A stretch of DNA of 64,000 nucleotides, taken from NCBI RefSeq assembly GCF_028023555.1, contig NZ_JAQIOY010000002.1, positions 310,001 through 374,000 on the forward strand. Reading direction: 5' to 3'. The notes under the pieces were generated by a model that was not told the DNA's origin, did not search any database, and saw only the letters and a list, made by a program, of their open reading frames with translations. Each line of letters opens with the position of its first letter. Position 1 is the first letter of the stretch. Source of the DNA: Thalassococcus_A lentus (lineage in GTDB: Bacteria > Pseudomonadota > Alphaproteobacteria > Rhodobacterales > Rhodobacteraceae). Made by a program: the position numbers and the translations under genes. Shown piece after piece: positions 34,894 to 42,800 of the stretch.

Positions 34894-35505
34894 ATGCCCG
34901 ACCCCAACGCAAAGCTGGCTGCGCTTGTCGGCTCTCGCTTGTGCCATGATCTGATCAGCCCGGTGGGTGCCATTCAGAATGGCCTTGAACTGCTCAGCCT
35001 GTCTGGTGGCGCCAGTGGTGATATGGCGCCGGAAATGTCCCTTATTCAAGACAGTTGTGCCAGTGCGGCCGCCCGTATTCGGTTTTTCCGCATTGCCTTT
35101 GGTACAGCAGATAGCGATCAAATGCTGGGGGCCAAGGATATTGCCGCCAATCTTTCCGGTATTGCCAAGGGCGAACGCCTGCGGGCGGAATGGCTTGCCC
35201 CGGGGGATCACGCGCGCAGCGACGTGCAAATGGGCTTTTTGGGGTATCTTTGCTGCGAAACCGCCCTGCCGCAGGGTGGCAGGGTGGCTATTGATCGAAG
35301 CGCCAAGGGCTGGTTGATCCGGGCTGAGGGGCCCAAACTGGCCGTTGATCCTGACCTTTGGGGCGTATTGGCCGGACACGGCAGAACCGATCAGATCACC
35401 CCCGACAGAGTGCAGTTTGCATTGCTCTCAGTTCTGGCCGAAACGCGCGGTGTGCGTTTGCTGGTCAACTCGGATGAAACCGAATTGACCATCACCATCT
35501 GCTAG
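34894..35505 (+). CDS. chpT: Histidine phosphotransferase ChpT
   Basis: 203 residues from ATG 34894 (GAGGAG upstream). The N-terminal helical hairpin has LVGSRLCHDLISPVGAIQNGLELL, with the phospho-accepting histidine in CHDLISP, followed by a degenerate ATPase-like domain that does not bind ATP. ChpT passes phosphate from CckA to CtrA and CpdR; in Rhodobacterales this relay controls motility, gene-transfer agent release and quorum-linked traits rather than viability. It is divergent from the DUF3553 gene with a 22-base gap. Its TAG stop shares CTAG with the proA stop. Confidence 0.92.
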   Translation: MPDPNAKLAALVGSRLCHDLISPVGAIQNGLELLSLSGGASGDMAPEMSLIQDSCASAAARIRFFRIAFGTADSDQMLGAKDIAANLSGIAKGERLRAEWLAPGDHARSDVQMGFLGYLCCETALPQGGRVAIDRSAKGWLIRAEGPKLAVDPDLWGVLAGHGRTDQITPDRVQFALLSVLAETRGVRLLVNSDETELTITIC

Positions 35506-36767
35506 CCACGGACCGTGCCGTCGCCGGTGACCAGATATTTGAAGCTGGTCAGTTGTTCGGCCCCAACCGGGCCCCGCGCGTGCATTTTTCCCGTCGCAAT
35601 CCCGATCTCGGCGCCCATTCCAAATTCGCCACCATCCGCAAACTGCGTGGAGGCATTGTGCATCAGGATGGCACTGTCGAGCCGCTGGAAGAACCGGGCA
35701 ACGGCGTCCCCGTCTTCGGTCACGATGCAATCGGTATGGTTCGACCCATAAGTCCGGATGTGGTCGATGGCAGCATCCACATCGTCGACAACGCGCGCTG
35801 CGATGATCATATCAAGGTATTCGCGGCCCCAGTCTTCGGCGCTCGCTTCGGTGGTGCCTTCGATCGCCTTAAGCGTTTCATCCCCGCGCACCTCGACACC
35901 GGCTTCAAGCAGGGCGCGTACAAGGCCCTGACCAATGGTGTCGACCGCGTCGCGATGGATCAAAAGGCATTCGGCCGCACCGCAAATACCGGTCCGGCGG
36001 GTCTTGGCATTCATGACCACCTTGAGCGCTTTGACGGGATCGGCGGCGGCGTCGATATAAATATGAACAATGCCTTCGAGATGCGCAAAAACAGGCACGC
36101 GGGCTTCGCGCTGGACCAGTCCCACCAGACCTTTGCCGCCCCTTGGTACGATCACGTCGATGAAGTCGGTCATGGTCAGCATTTCGCTGACTGCCGCCCG
36201 GTCCCGTGTTGGAACCAATTGAATTGCATCCTCGGGCAATCCGGCCGCCTTCAGACCCTCAACAAGACAGGCGTGAATCGCGCCGGACGAATGGAAGCTT
36301 TCGGACCCACCACGCAAAATCACCGCATTGCCAGCCTTGAGACACAGTGCGCCCGCATCAGCCGTCACATTGGGACGAGATTCGTAGATGACGCCAATCA
36401 CGCCAAGCGGCGTACGCACACGCTGAATGTGCAGACCGCTGGGGCGATCCCATTCGGTCATTACCGCTCCAACCGGATCGTCCTGCGCAGCAACGCTCCG
36501 CAGACCATCAACGATGCCCTGAATTCTGGCCTCATCCAGCATCAACCGATCCATCATCGCATCAGACAGGCCCTTGTTGCGACCAAACTCCAGATCCTTG
36601 GCATTGGCTTCCACAATCTCGGCGCGGCGCGCCCAAACGGCGTCAGCAGCAGCTTCAAGAGCCGTCTGCTTGGCCTCGGACGGAGCGAAAGCCAGCTCAG
36701 CCGCAGCGGCCTTGGCGCGGGTTCCGATTTGCTGCATCACAGCGGGAATATCTGTCAGATCTTTCAT
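35502..36767 (-). CDS. proA: Gamma-glutamyl phosphate reductase
   Basis: 421 residues from ATG 36767 (AAGGGG upstream). ProA reduces gamma-glutamyl phosphate to glutamate semialdehyde in proline synthesis. Seen: RTPLGVIGVIYESRPNVTADA, LCLKAGNAVILRGG, and the catalytic cysteine segment RTGICGAAECLL, then SNHTDCIVTED and NASTQFADGGEFGMGAEIGI. It follows proB by 75 bases on the same strand. The 3' end shares a CTAG stop with chpT, leaving no space for a terminator between the convergent units. Confidence 0.97.
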   Translation of the reverse strand: MKDLTDIPAVMQQIGTRAKAAAAELAFAPSEAKQTALEAAADAVWARRAEIVEANAKDLEFGRNKGLSDAMMDRLMLDEARIQGIVDGLRSVAAQDDPVGAVMTEWDRPSGLHIQRVRTPLGVIGVIYESRPNVTADAGALCLKAGNAVILRGGSESFHSSGAIHACLVEGLKAAGLPEDAIQLVPTRDRAAVSEMLTMTDFIDVIVPRGGKGLVGLVQREARVPVFAHLEGIVHIYIDAAADPVKALKVVMNAKTRRTGICGAAECLLIHRDAVDTIGQGLVRALLEAGVEVRGDETLKAIEGTTEASAEDWGREYLDMIIAARVVDDVDAAIDHIRTYGSNHTDCIVTEDGDAVARFFQRLDSAILMHNASTQFADGGEFGMGAEIGIATGKMHARGPVGAEQLTSFKYLVTGDGTVRG

Positions 36768-36842
36768 GGTCTGCCCCTTGTCCTGAGAGGTTGAACGCAA
36801 AGTGTAGTGATTGGATGAAGTCCGGTCCAGCAAGCGCGGTCG

Positions 36843-37949
36843 CTAGAGCGCCATGTCATCCCTATGGATCAGGACCGCGCGGCCCGGATAGCCCAAAAGC
36901 GCTTCGATTTCCGAGCTTTGATGACCCGCAATCAGCTTGGCTTCTTCGGCTGTATATCGCGCAAGCCCCTGCCCCAGCACCGCGCCTTCGGCGGATCGGA
37001 TACTGACAGGATCACCGCGCCCAAAGGCACCCTCAACCGCAGCAAGGCCCGCGGGCAAAAGCGATTTCCCCTGCGCCAGAGCCCGTGCGGCCCCCGCATC
37101 AACAACCAAAGCGCCACGTGGTTTCATGGCCGCGATCCAGCGTTTGCGGGCCGCATGCGGGTCGATTTGCGGCGTAAAGACCGTAGCGCGCGCGCCATCT
37201 CCGATCGCCTGAAGCGGATGCAGAACCGAGCCTTCAGCAATGATCATAGCGCAACCGGATGCCGTGGCGGTTTTGGCCGCCATGACCTTGGTTTTCATCC
37301 CGCCCTTGCTTAGCCCGGAGCCGGCATCGCCGGCCATGGCTTCGATTGCAGGGGTAATCTCTTCAATCCTTGGCAAATGTTCGGCCGTCGGGTCATCTTG
37401 CGGATTGCCCGTATAAAGACCATCCACATCGGACAGCAAAACCAGAAGATCAGCGCCGATTGTCACCGCGACCTGCGCGGCCAGACGGTCGTTGTCGCCA
37501 TAACGGATTTCATCCGTGGCAACCGTGTCGTTTTCATTCACGATGGGAACGACCCCAAGGCCAAGCAATGTTTCCAGCGTCGCTCGAGAATTGAGATACC
37601 GCCGACGATCCGCGCTGTCTTCGAGCGTGACCAAAACCTGCCCTGTGGTGATCCCATGCGGCGCAAGGGCCTCTTCATAGGCGCGCGCCAGTCGGATTTG
37701 CCCCACCGAGGCGGCCGCCTGCGATTGCTCGAGCGCTAGCGCGGACAATGGCAGCCCCAAAACCCCGCGCCCCAGCGCAATCGAACCGGACGAGACCAGC
37801 ACCACATCGGCGCCGCCCTTTTTCAGTCGGGCTACATCCTCAGCCAGCGCATGCAGCCAATCGCGGCGCAGCGCGCCGGTTTCTTTGTCAACCAAAAGCG
37901 CTGAACCGATCTTTACGACGATCCGGTTCGCAGAGCTCAGGGCCGCCAC
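36843..37949 (-). CDS. proB: Glutamate 5-kinase
   Basis: 368 residues with a GTG start at 37949 preceded by GAGGA. It has the amino-acid-kinase domain (RIVVKIGSALL; VVLVSSGSIALGRGVLG; PIVNENDTVA; LLSDVDGLYT; GGMKTKVMAAKTAT) and a C-terminal PUA domain (about residues 275-368, with GALVVDAGAARALA). It catalyses the first, feedback-inhibited step of proline synthesis. The start lies 13 bases inside the end of obgE, so translation is coupled to obgE in an obgE-proB-proA operon, an order I recall as common in alphaproteobacteria. Confidence 0.97.
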   Translation of the reverse strand: MAALSSANRIVVKIGSALLVDKETGALRRDWLHALAEDVARLKKGGADVVLVSSGSIALGRGVLGLPLSALALEQSQAAASVGQIRLARAYEEALAPHGITTGQVLVTLEDSADRRRYLNSRATLETLLGLGVVPIVNENDTVATDEIRYGDNDRLAAQVAVTIGADLLVLLSDVDGLYTGNPQDDPTAEHLPRIEEITPAIEAMAGDAGSGLSKGGMKTKVMAAKTATASGCAMIIAEGSVLHPLQAIGDGARATVFTPQIDPHAARKRWIAAMKPRGALVVDAGAARALAQGKSLLPAGLAAVEGAFGRGDPVSIRSAEGAVLGQGLARYTAEEAKLIAGHQSSEIEALLGYPGRAVLIHRDDMAL

Positions 37950-38992
37950 GTTCCGTCCTCCTCGTCTTCATCGATGCCGCGCAGTTCGGCACTGTCGGCC
38001 TTGCGGCGTTCTTCGACAAAAGGACGCAAAGCCCGCAACACGTCGGTCACCCCTTCGCGCGATGCGCCCGACATCAACATGACGTCCTGAGCGCCCGCCG
38101 CGTGCAATTCATCACGCAGGAACGTGCGTTCTTCATCATCAAGCGCGTCAATCTTGTTCAGCACCGTGATGCGCGGTTTTTCCGCGAGACCCGCGCCATA
38201 TGCTTCCAGTTCATCACAGATGGTCTGGTAGTCTTCGATCAAGCTGCCCGAAGTGCCATCGATCAGGTGCAGCAATACGGCGCAGCGCTCCACATGCCCA
38301 AGGAACAAATCACCAAGGCCGCGTCCCTCGTGCGCGCCTTCGATCAAACCGGGGATGTCGGCCACGACAAATTCGGTATTGTCCACGCCCACAACGCCCA
38401 GATTTGGATGCAGCGTGGTAAAGGGATAATCCGCAATCTTGGGACGCGCATTGGAAGTTGCAGCCAGAAAGGTGGATTTACCCGCATTCGGAAGCCCAAC
38501 AAGACCCACGTCAGCAATCAGCTTCAGGCGCAGCCAGAGCGTACGTTCAACACCTTCCTGACCTGGGTTCGCGCGGCGCGGCGCCTGATTGGTCGAGGTT
38601 TTGAAGTGCAGGTTGCCCCATCCGCCGTTCCCGCCTTTGGCCAGACGAAAACGCTGCCCCAGCTCGGTCAGGTCAGCGACAACGGTTTCTTCGTCTTCAT
38701 CCAGCACTTCGGTGCCGACAGGGACCCGCAGAACGATGTGTTCGCCGTCCTTGCCTGTCCGGTTCCGGCCCATGCCGCCCTGCCCGTTCTGGGCAAACCA
38801 ATGCTGCTGATAACGAAAATCGATCAGCGTATTCAGACCATCCACGGCCTCGACCCAAACGTCGCCACCACGACCGCCATCGCCGCCATCCGGCCCGCCG
38901 TATTCAATGTATTTTTCACGTCGGAACGCGATACAGCCATTGCCCCCCGAACCAGAGCGGACATAGACCTTGCAGAGATCGAGGAATTTCAT
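37937..38992 (-). CDS. obgE: Obg-family GTPase (ObgE/CgtA)
   Basis: 351 residues. It has an N-terminal glycine-rich Obg fold (VYVRSGSGGNGCIAFRREK; GGPDGGDGGRGGDVW) and a GTPase domain with G1 GLPNAGKST, G2 FTTLHPN, G3 DIPGLIEGAHEGRGLG and G4 NKIDAL, plus a short acidic tail. ObgE binds the 50S subunit and acts in ribosome maturation and the stringent response. It belongs to the chromosomal order rplU-rpmA-(GNAT)-obgE-proB-proA, conserved in alphaproteobacteria. Confidence 0.97.
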   Translation of the reverse strand: MKFLDLCKVYVRSGSGGNGCIAFRREKYIEYGGPDGGDGGRGGDVWVEAVDGLNTLIDFRYQQHWFAQNGQGGMGRNRTGKDGEHIVLRVPVGTEVLDEDEETVVADLTELGQRFRLAKGGNGGWGNLHFKTSTNQAPRRANPGQEGVERTLWLRLKLIADVGLVGLPNAGKSTFLAATSNARPKIADYPFTTLHPNLGVVGVDNTEFVVADIPGLIEGAHEGRGLGDLFLGHVERCAVLLHLIDGTSGSLIEDYQTICDELEAYGAGLAEKPRITVLNKIDALDDEERTFLRDELHAAGAQDVMLMSGASREGVTDVLRALRPFVEERRKADSAELRGIDEDEEDGTWRP

Positions 38993-39092
38993 GGTGTTGG
39001 CTTTCGGCAGATGCGCTGCCCCGTGTATCGCGGGTGCGCGCTACGCTCAAGCACGAAGGCGTGCCGGGCGCAGCTGCCCCCGACACAAGAGA

Positions 39093-39632
39093 TCAGCTGA
39101 GTTTTCTCAGATATGTCCAGGTCGGAACCTTCGCGCCGCGCGCGATGCTAAATGTCTCGGCGTCCCCGATGTAGTCGAAGCCGCAGTTTACCAATACACG
39201 CGCCGAGGCCGGGTTGTCCTGAAACACCGAGGCAAACATCGTCGCGTTCTGCATCGGGTTTGCCGAAACCAACGCTTCAACTGCCTGCGAGGCGAGGCCC
39301 GTGTTCCAGAATGCCGGGGCCACCCAATAGCTGACCTCGGATTGGTTGCGGTCCATCCGTTGAAGCGTAATCAGCCCCATCACTTCGGCGCCGCCGGATT
39401 TCGTGCCATCCATGGCCCAGACGTCTTCTTCGCGGGCATCGGCGGTCACACGTGTTGTAAAGGCTTCGGTCGCGCCGGGTGGCAAAGGATGCGGAATATG
39501 CGAACACATCCGCGCCACACGTTCATCACCCGTGTGCATTTCGATCAGGCCCATATCCGACAAACGAACCGGGCGCAGATCAAAGCGCTGCGTTTCAACC
39601 AAAGGCTGGTCTATCGTTGCATCAAGGCTCAT
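39093..39632 (-). CDS. GNAT-family N-acetyltransferase
   Basis: 179 residues from ATG 39632 (GAGGAG seven bases upstream). It follows the RimL-type pattern: TQRFDLRPVRLSDMGLIEMH, then GLITLQRMDRNQSEVSYWVAPAFWNTGLASQAVEALV (acetyl-CoA loop with an altered, GLAS-type phosphate motif) and VFQDNPASARVLVNCGFDYIG. The substrate is unknown. It is inserted between rpmA and obgE, a position often held by such a gene in Rhodobacteraceae. Confidence 0.88.
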   Translation of the reverse strand: MSLDATIDQPLVETQRFDLRPVRLSDMGLIEMHTGDERVARMCSHIPHPLPPGATEAFTTRVTADAREEDVWAMDGTKSGGAEVMGLITLQRMDRNQSEVSYWVAPAFWNTGLASQAVEALVSANPMQNATMFASVFQDNPASARVLVNCGFDYIGDAETFSIARGAKVPTWTYLRKLS

Positions 39633-39735
39633 CTGCACGCTCCTCATTGTGCATCTGACATTTAAGATCCGTCATCGGAACTTTGGCTTTTTGTGCCGCA
39701 GTTGTGACAACGGCGTGAAAGTTCTGATCACGAAA

Positions 39736-39766
39736 ATAAAAAAGGGACCGGCTCTCGCCGATCCCT
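39736..39766 (-). terminator. Intrinsic terminator after rplU-rpmA
   Basis: On the reverse strand AGGGATCGGC, a GAGA loop and GCCGGTCCCT (one G-U wobble) are followed by TTTTTTATTTT. It starts 29 bases after the rpmA stop and separates the ribosomal genes from the GNAT gene. Confidence 0.9.
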
Positions 39767-39794
39767 CTTTGTCTTACAAGACCTTAAGGTCGGC

Positions 39795-40064
39795 TTACTC
39801 AGCGGCCTCCGCCACTGGGAGAACCGAAATAAAGGTACGGCCTTTGAGGCCTTTGTGGAATTTCACCGCGCCCTGCTCGGTCGCAAAGATCGTGTGATCT
39901 TTGCCCATGCCTACGCCTTCACCCGGCCAAAACTTGGTGCCGCGCTGACGCACGATGATGTTGCCCGGAATAGCGGCCTGACCGCCATACAGCTTTACGC
40001 CAAGACGGCGACCAGCTGAGTCGCGACCGTTGCGGGAGGAACCGCCTGCTTTTTTGTGTGCCAT
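39795..40064 (-). CDS. rpmA: 50S ribosomal protein L27
   Basis: 89 residues, full length. MAHKKAGGSSRNGRDSAGRRLGVKLYGGQAA is the standard L27 start, with no Firmicutes-type cleavable N-terminal extension, followed by IVRQRGTKFWPGEGVGMGKDHTIFA. L27 reaches the peptidyl-transferase centre. It lies seven bases downstream of rplU in the conserved two-gene ribosomal operon. Confidence 0.98.
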   Translation of the reverse strand: MAHKKAGGSSRNGRDSAGRRLGVKLYGGQAAIPGNIIVRQRGTKFWPGEGVGMGKDHTIFATEQGAVKFHKGLKGRTFISVLPVAEAAE

Positions 40065-40070
40065 GAGGTG

Positions 40071-40805
40071 TTACTCCTGTTCTGCGGCAAGCTTACCAGC
40101 CTGCTCGATCCAGTTGTCGCGTTCGATACGGCCTTTGAACGACAGCTTGTCATCCATGTAAGCAATCTCGTCCGCTTTCCAAGCTGCGATCTGGTCGAAG
40201 TGGAAAACGCCGTTTTCGTGCAGCAGACCTTCCAGCTTCGGGCCAACGCCCGAAATCAGCTTCAGATCGTCTGCCTTGCCGCCACGTGCTTCGGTCAGCA
40301 GGTTTGCAGGCTTGGTGCCTTCTGCGGCAGGCGCTTCGGCAGCAGCTTCGGCCTTCTTGGGCGCAGCAGCTTTCTTTTCGGCCTTGGGTGCGGCAGCTTT
40401 CTTGGCTGGCTTGGTCGCAGCAGCAGCGGCAACCGCCACAGCACCGACAGAGCCTGCACCGATGGCTGCTTTGACACCGGTCTTGTCACCACCCGACGCG
40501 AGGATCTCGGTGATCTTCACGAGGGTCAGCTTTTGACGGTGGCCCTTCGTACGCTGGCTGGAGTGCTTCCGGCGGCGCTTGACGAAGTTGATCAGCTTGT
40601 CGCCTTTGACCTGGTCAACGACTTCGGCCTGAACCGCAGCACCGTCTACCAGAGGCGCGCCCACGACGACCTTGTCACCGCCGAGCATCAGAATTTCATT
40701 GAATTGTACGGTTTCACCCGCATCGGCTGCCAGCTTTTCCACTCGCAGCGTATCGCCGGACTGGACTTTGTATTGCTTGCCGCCGGTTTTCATAACCGCA
40801 AACAT
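40071..40805 (-). CDS. rplU: 50S ribosomal protein L21 with long C-terminal extension
   Basis: 244 residues, against about 103 for a standard L21. Residues 1-102 are a normal L21 (MFAVMKTGGKQYKVQSGD; FVKRRRKHSSQRTKGHRQ). Residues 103-170 are a low-complexity Ala/Lys/Pro linker. Residues about 172-244 form a compact domain (LKLISGVGPKLEGLLHENGVFHFDQI; FKGRIERDNWIEQAGKLA) with a helix-hairpin-helix-like GVGPKLE motif. The same domain, as I recall, is appended to NuoE and other proteins in Rhodobacterales. The core will serve the ribosome; the role of the tail is unknown. Confidence 0.95.
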   Translation of the reverse strand: MFAVMKTGGKQYKVQSGDTLRVEKLAADAGETVQFNEILMLGGDKVVVGAPLVDGAAVQAEVVDQVKGDKLINFVKRRRKHSSQRTKGHRQKLTLVKITEILASGGDKTGVKAAIGAGSVGAVAVAAAAATKPAKKAAAPKAEKKAAAPKKAEAAAEAPAAEGTKPANLLTEARGGKADDLKLISGVGPKLEGLLHENGVFHFDQIAAWKADEIAYMDDKLSFKGRIERDNWIEQAGKLAAEQE

Positions 40806-40907
40806 TTGCGTCTTCCTTGTCTCCCGCGTTCTGTGGCCCCTGCTATGCAGGTATTTCTGGCTTCTGCCGCCTCGAACAGCGCGCCCCGATCAGGGCGAAT
40901 TTCATAC

Positions 40908-40938
40908 AAAACGAAAAGGCGGAGCCGAAGCCCCGTCC
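40908..40938 (-). promoter_or_regulatory. Hairpin plus T-rich run in the rplU leader (possible attenuator)
   Basis: On the reverse strand the leader contains GGACGGGGC-TTCG-GCTCCGCC, a stem with one bulge and a C(UUCG)G cap, followed by TTTTCGTTTT. It lies about 105-135 bases before the rplU start. It has the shape of a terminator inside a leader, which could allow attenuation of the ribosomal operon, or could end an upstream transcript. Confidence 0.4.
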
Positions 40939-41040
40939 TTGCGTGGCGCGTATATGTCGTGCGGGGCCCAACAAGTCAACCTGTTTCGACCGCGCCCCGG
41001 CAATCCCGTTTGCTGGTCATCATAACACCGGGCCTTGGTG

Positions 41041-41700
41041 CTATGGACTCAGAACCGCATTCAGTGCCTTGGCCAGACCGGCACGATATGGATGTGCGCT
41101 GGTCGCGGCCAGATCATAGGGCGTTTGCCCGCCACCATACATATTTGCCGTTGCCCGTTTTCGGGCCCCAAAGCGCAACAGTAGCTTGGCCATGTCCACC
41201 GCGTTTTCCGGAACGCATTGGCGATGACTTTCCACGCCATTTGCACCGAGATAATGCAGCAGGGTCGCCCGGTGCCCGAAAACCGAGGTGGCCAAAGCCA
41301 GACCCGGTTGATCGGATAGCTGCCTTTCCAGATCTTCAATCCGCCCCGACAGAACGGCATCCAGCGCCTGTTCAAAATCAAGCGGCATTCCGACGTCCCC
41401 TAATGCGTCCACAGCGGCCCAATCATCGAATCCGTGTTCGCGCGCAATTGTCAGGCGGGCATCGCGCTGATCGAAAGCCCGCGCCATGAGTTCATCCCAT
41501 GACTGCCCCGCAGCATCGGGCCACCAACTACCCACCTGCATACGAACCCGCGGATCTTTGGCCGCAAATCCAGCATGTAAGGTCTTAGCCTGCTGAGCCA
41601 ATTGCGCTTTGATCGGCAAAGCGCGAAAGGTCCTGTCCGTCAGATAAGGATGAAGCGCGGCGCAGTCCTGAACCTCGGGGGCGCTATAGACCGAAACCAT
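41041..41700 (-). CDS. Ankyrin-repeat-like cytoplasmic protein
   Basis: 219 residues from ATG 41700; a GTG nine bases upstream is an alternative. The C-terminal half has ankyrin-like units (DFEQALDAVLSGRIEDLERQLSDQPGLA; GHRATLLHYLGANG; NAVDMAKLLLRFGARKRATANMYGGGQTPYDLAATS). The N-terminal part (IKAQLAQQAKTLHAGFAAKDPRVRMQVG; ARLTIAREHGFDDWAAV) is the motif that accompanies this bacterial ankyrin subgroup. No signal peptide is present. A protein-protein interaction role is likely; the partner is unknown. Confidence 0.75.
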   Translation of the reverse strand: MVSVYSAPEVQDCAALHPYLTDRTFRALPIKAQLAQQAKTLHAGFAAKDPRVRMQVGSWWPDAAGQSWDELMARAFDQRDARLTIAREHGFDDWAAVDALGDVGMPLDFEQALDAVLSGRIEDLERQLSDQPGLALATSVFGHRATLLHYLGANGVESHRQCVPENAVDMAKLLLRFGARKRATANMYGGGQTPYDLAATSAHPYRAGLAKALNAVLSP

Positions 41701-41733
41701 AAAACCCACCGACCAGAAAGGCCGCCTCTGTCG

Positions 41734-42555
41734 TTACAAATCTTGCGTTTTCATCTGCTGTGCTGCCGCCAGACCCAGGGCGTAGGAAAGTTCGTCATAC
41801 ATCCGGTTGTAGCCTGCGAACAGGGCACGGTTCAGAGCCTGCCCTGCGTCTGTGCCGGACAAGGCAACATAGTCCGAAAGCTCACCATCTTCGAGCGGAC
41901 CGTAGGCCATCAGAAGAAAGGCAAACAGCCACTCGCGCGTGTCGTTGCGTGTGTTGTCTTCCTGATCCCAGACGTCGCGCAGGATATCGCTTTCTGTCAT
42001 CTCGAAAGCGCCGCCATCCACCAGACCGCGGTAGAAATGGAAGGATGCGTTCAGGGCCCCTTCCACATTGGCTTCGATCAGGTCGTTGGCCTCTATGAAC
42101 TGGTCGATTTGTTCGAGCCGTTTATCATCACTGCCTGCAAGGTTGCGATAGGCATCCCGCGCCGCCTCTTCTACACCGTCATCGACCATGGCGCGGCGCG
42201 CAGAGATTTCCAGATCGACCACACGCCGCCCTGCATCACCATCGAAATAGGACTTGAGTGCACCGACATCGGTGTCTCCCAATGACTCGGTAAAATGGCG
42301 GCGTACAACGGTCGCCATTTTGTCCACGTCGTAGATTTCGGAAATCAAAAGGGTCCACGCGGGATTGCTGCCGCCCGGGAACATGTCCTGTGCCATGTCC
42401 TCACCATAGGCCAGCCCCTCTTCGCGCATAATGTTCAGCATTTCCTGCATGCGCAAAACCCGCAGCAAATCATCTGCGGGCGCAGCCGAAACCGGCACAG
42501 CCATAATCAGCATCAGAGCAATAAGAGACAGCCGGGCCTTGAATGCATAAAGCAT
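41734..42555 (-). CDS. Secreted DUF2059-domain protein
   Basis: 273 residues from ATG 42555, six bases after AAAGGA; the ATG at 42561 would be too close to that site. A signal peptide (LSLIALMLIMAVPVSAAPAD) is followed by an all-helical mature part with the DUF2059 pattern: EIYDVDKMATVVRRHFTESLGDTDVGALKSYFDGDAGRRVVDLEISARRA-type helix pairs. The function of the family is unknown; a periplasmic location is expected. The coding strand is opposite the neighbouring tRNA. Confidence 0.8.
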   Translation of the reverse strand: MLYAFKARLSLIALMLIMAVPVSAAPADDLLRVLRMQEMLNIMREEGLAYGEDMAQDMFPGGSNPAWTLLISEIYDVDKMATVVRRHFTESLGDTDVGALKSYFDGDAGRRVVDLEISARRAMVDDGVEEAARDAYRNLAGSDDKRLEQIDQFIEANDLIEANVEGALNASFHFYRGLVDGGAFEMTESDILRDVWDQEDNTRNDTREWLFAFLLMAYGPLEDGELSDYVALSGTDAGQALNRALFAGYNRMYDELSYALGLAAAQQMKTQDL

Positions 42556-42710
42556 CAACATTCCTTTCGTTGTTGTCTCAAGCCTAGGGCGCGCCGGGGT
42601 GTTTTCCAAGGCCTGCCGATGCCACATGGCAAGGATCAGCACAAAACGCCTAAATTCTGTGTTGCAAGCCCGCCGCCCAAAGGCTAAACGCCCCACAGCC
42701 AGACCCCCGC

Positions 42711-42800
42711 GGAGAGGTGCCGGAGTGGTCGAACGGGGCGGTCTCGAAAACCGTTGTGGGTGCAAGCCCACCCAGGGTTCGAATCCCTGTCTCTCCGCCA
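42711..42800 (+). tRNA. tRNA-Ser (anticodon CGA)
   Basis: 90 bases including an encoded CCA end. The acceptor stem GGAGAGG pairs with TCTCTCC (one G-U); the discriminator base is G. The anticodon loop reads CT-CGA-AA, decoding UCG. The long variable arm (GTGGGTGCAAGCCCAC) is that of a class II serine tRNA, and the T arm has GGTTCGAATCC. The histidine-kinase stop codon on the other strand begins at the very next base. Confidence 0.97.
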
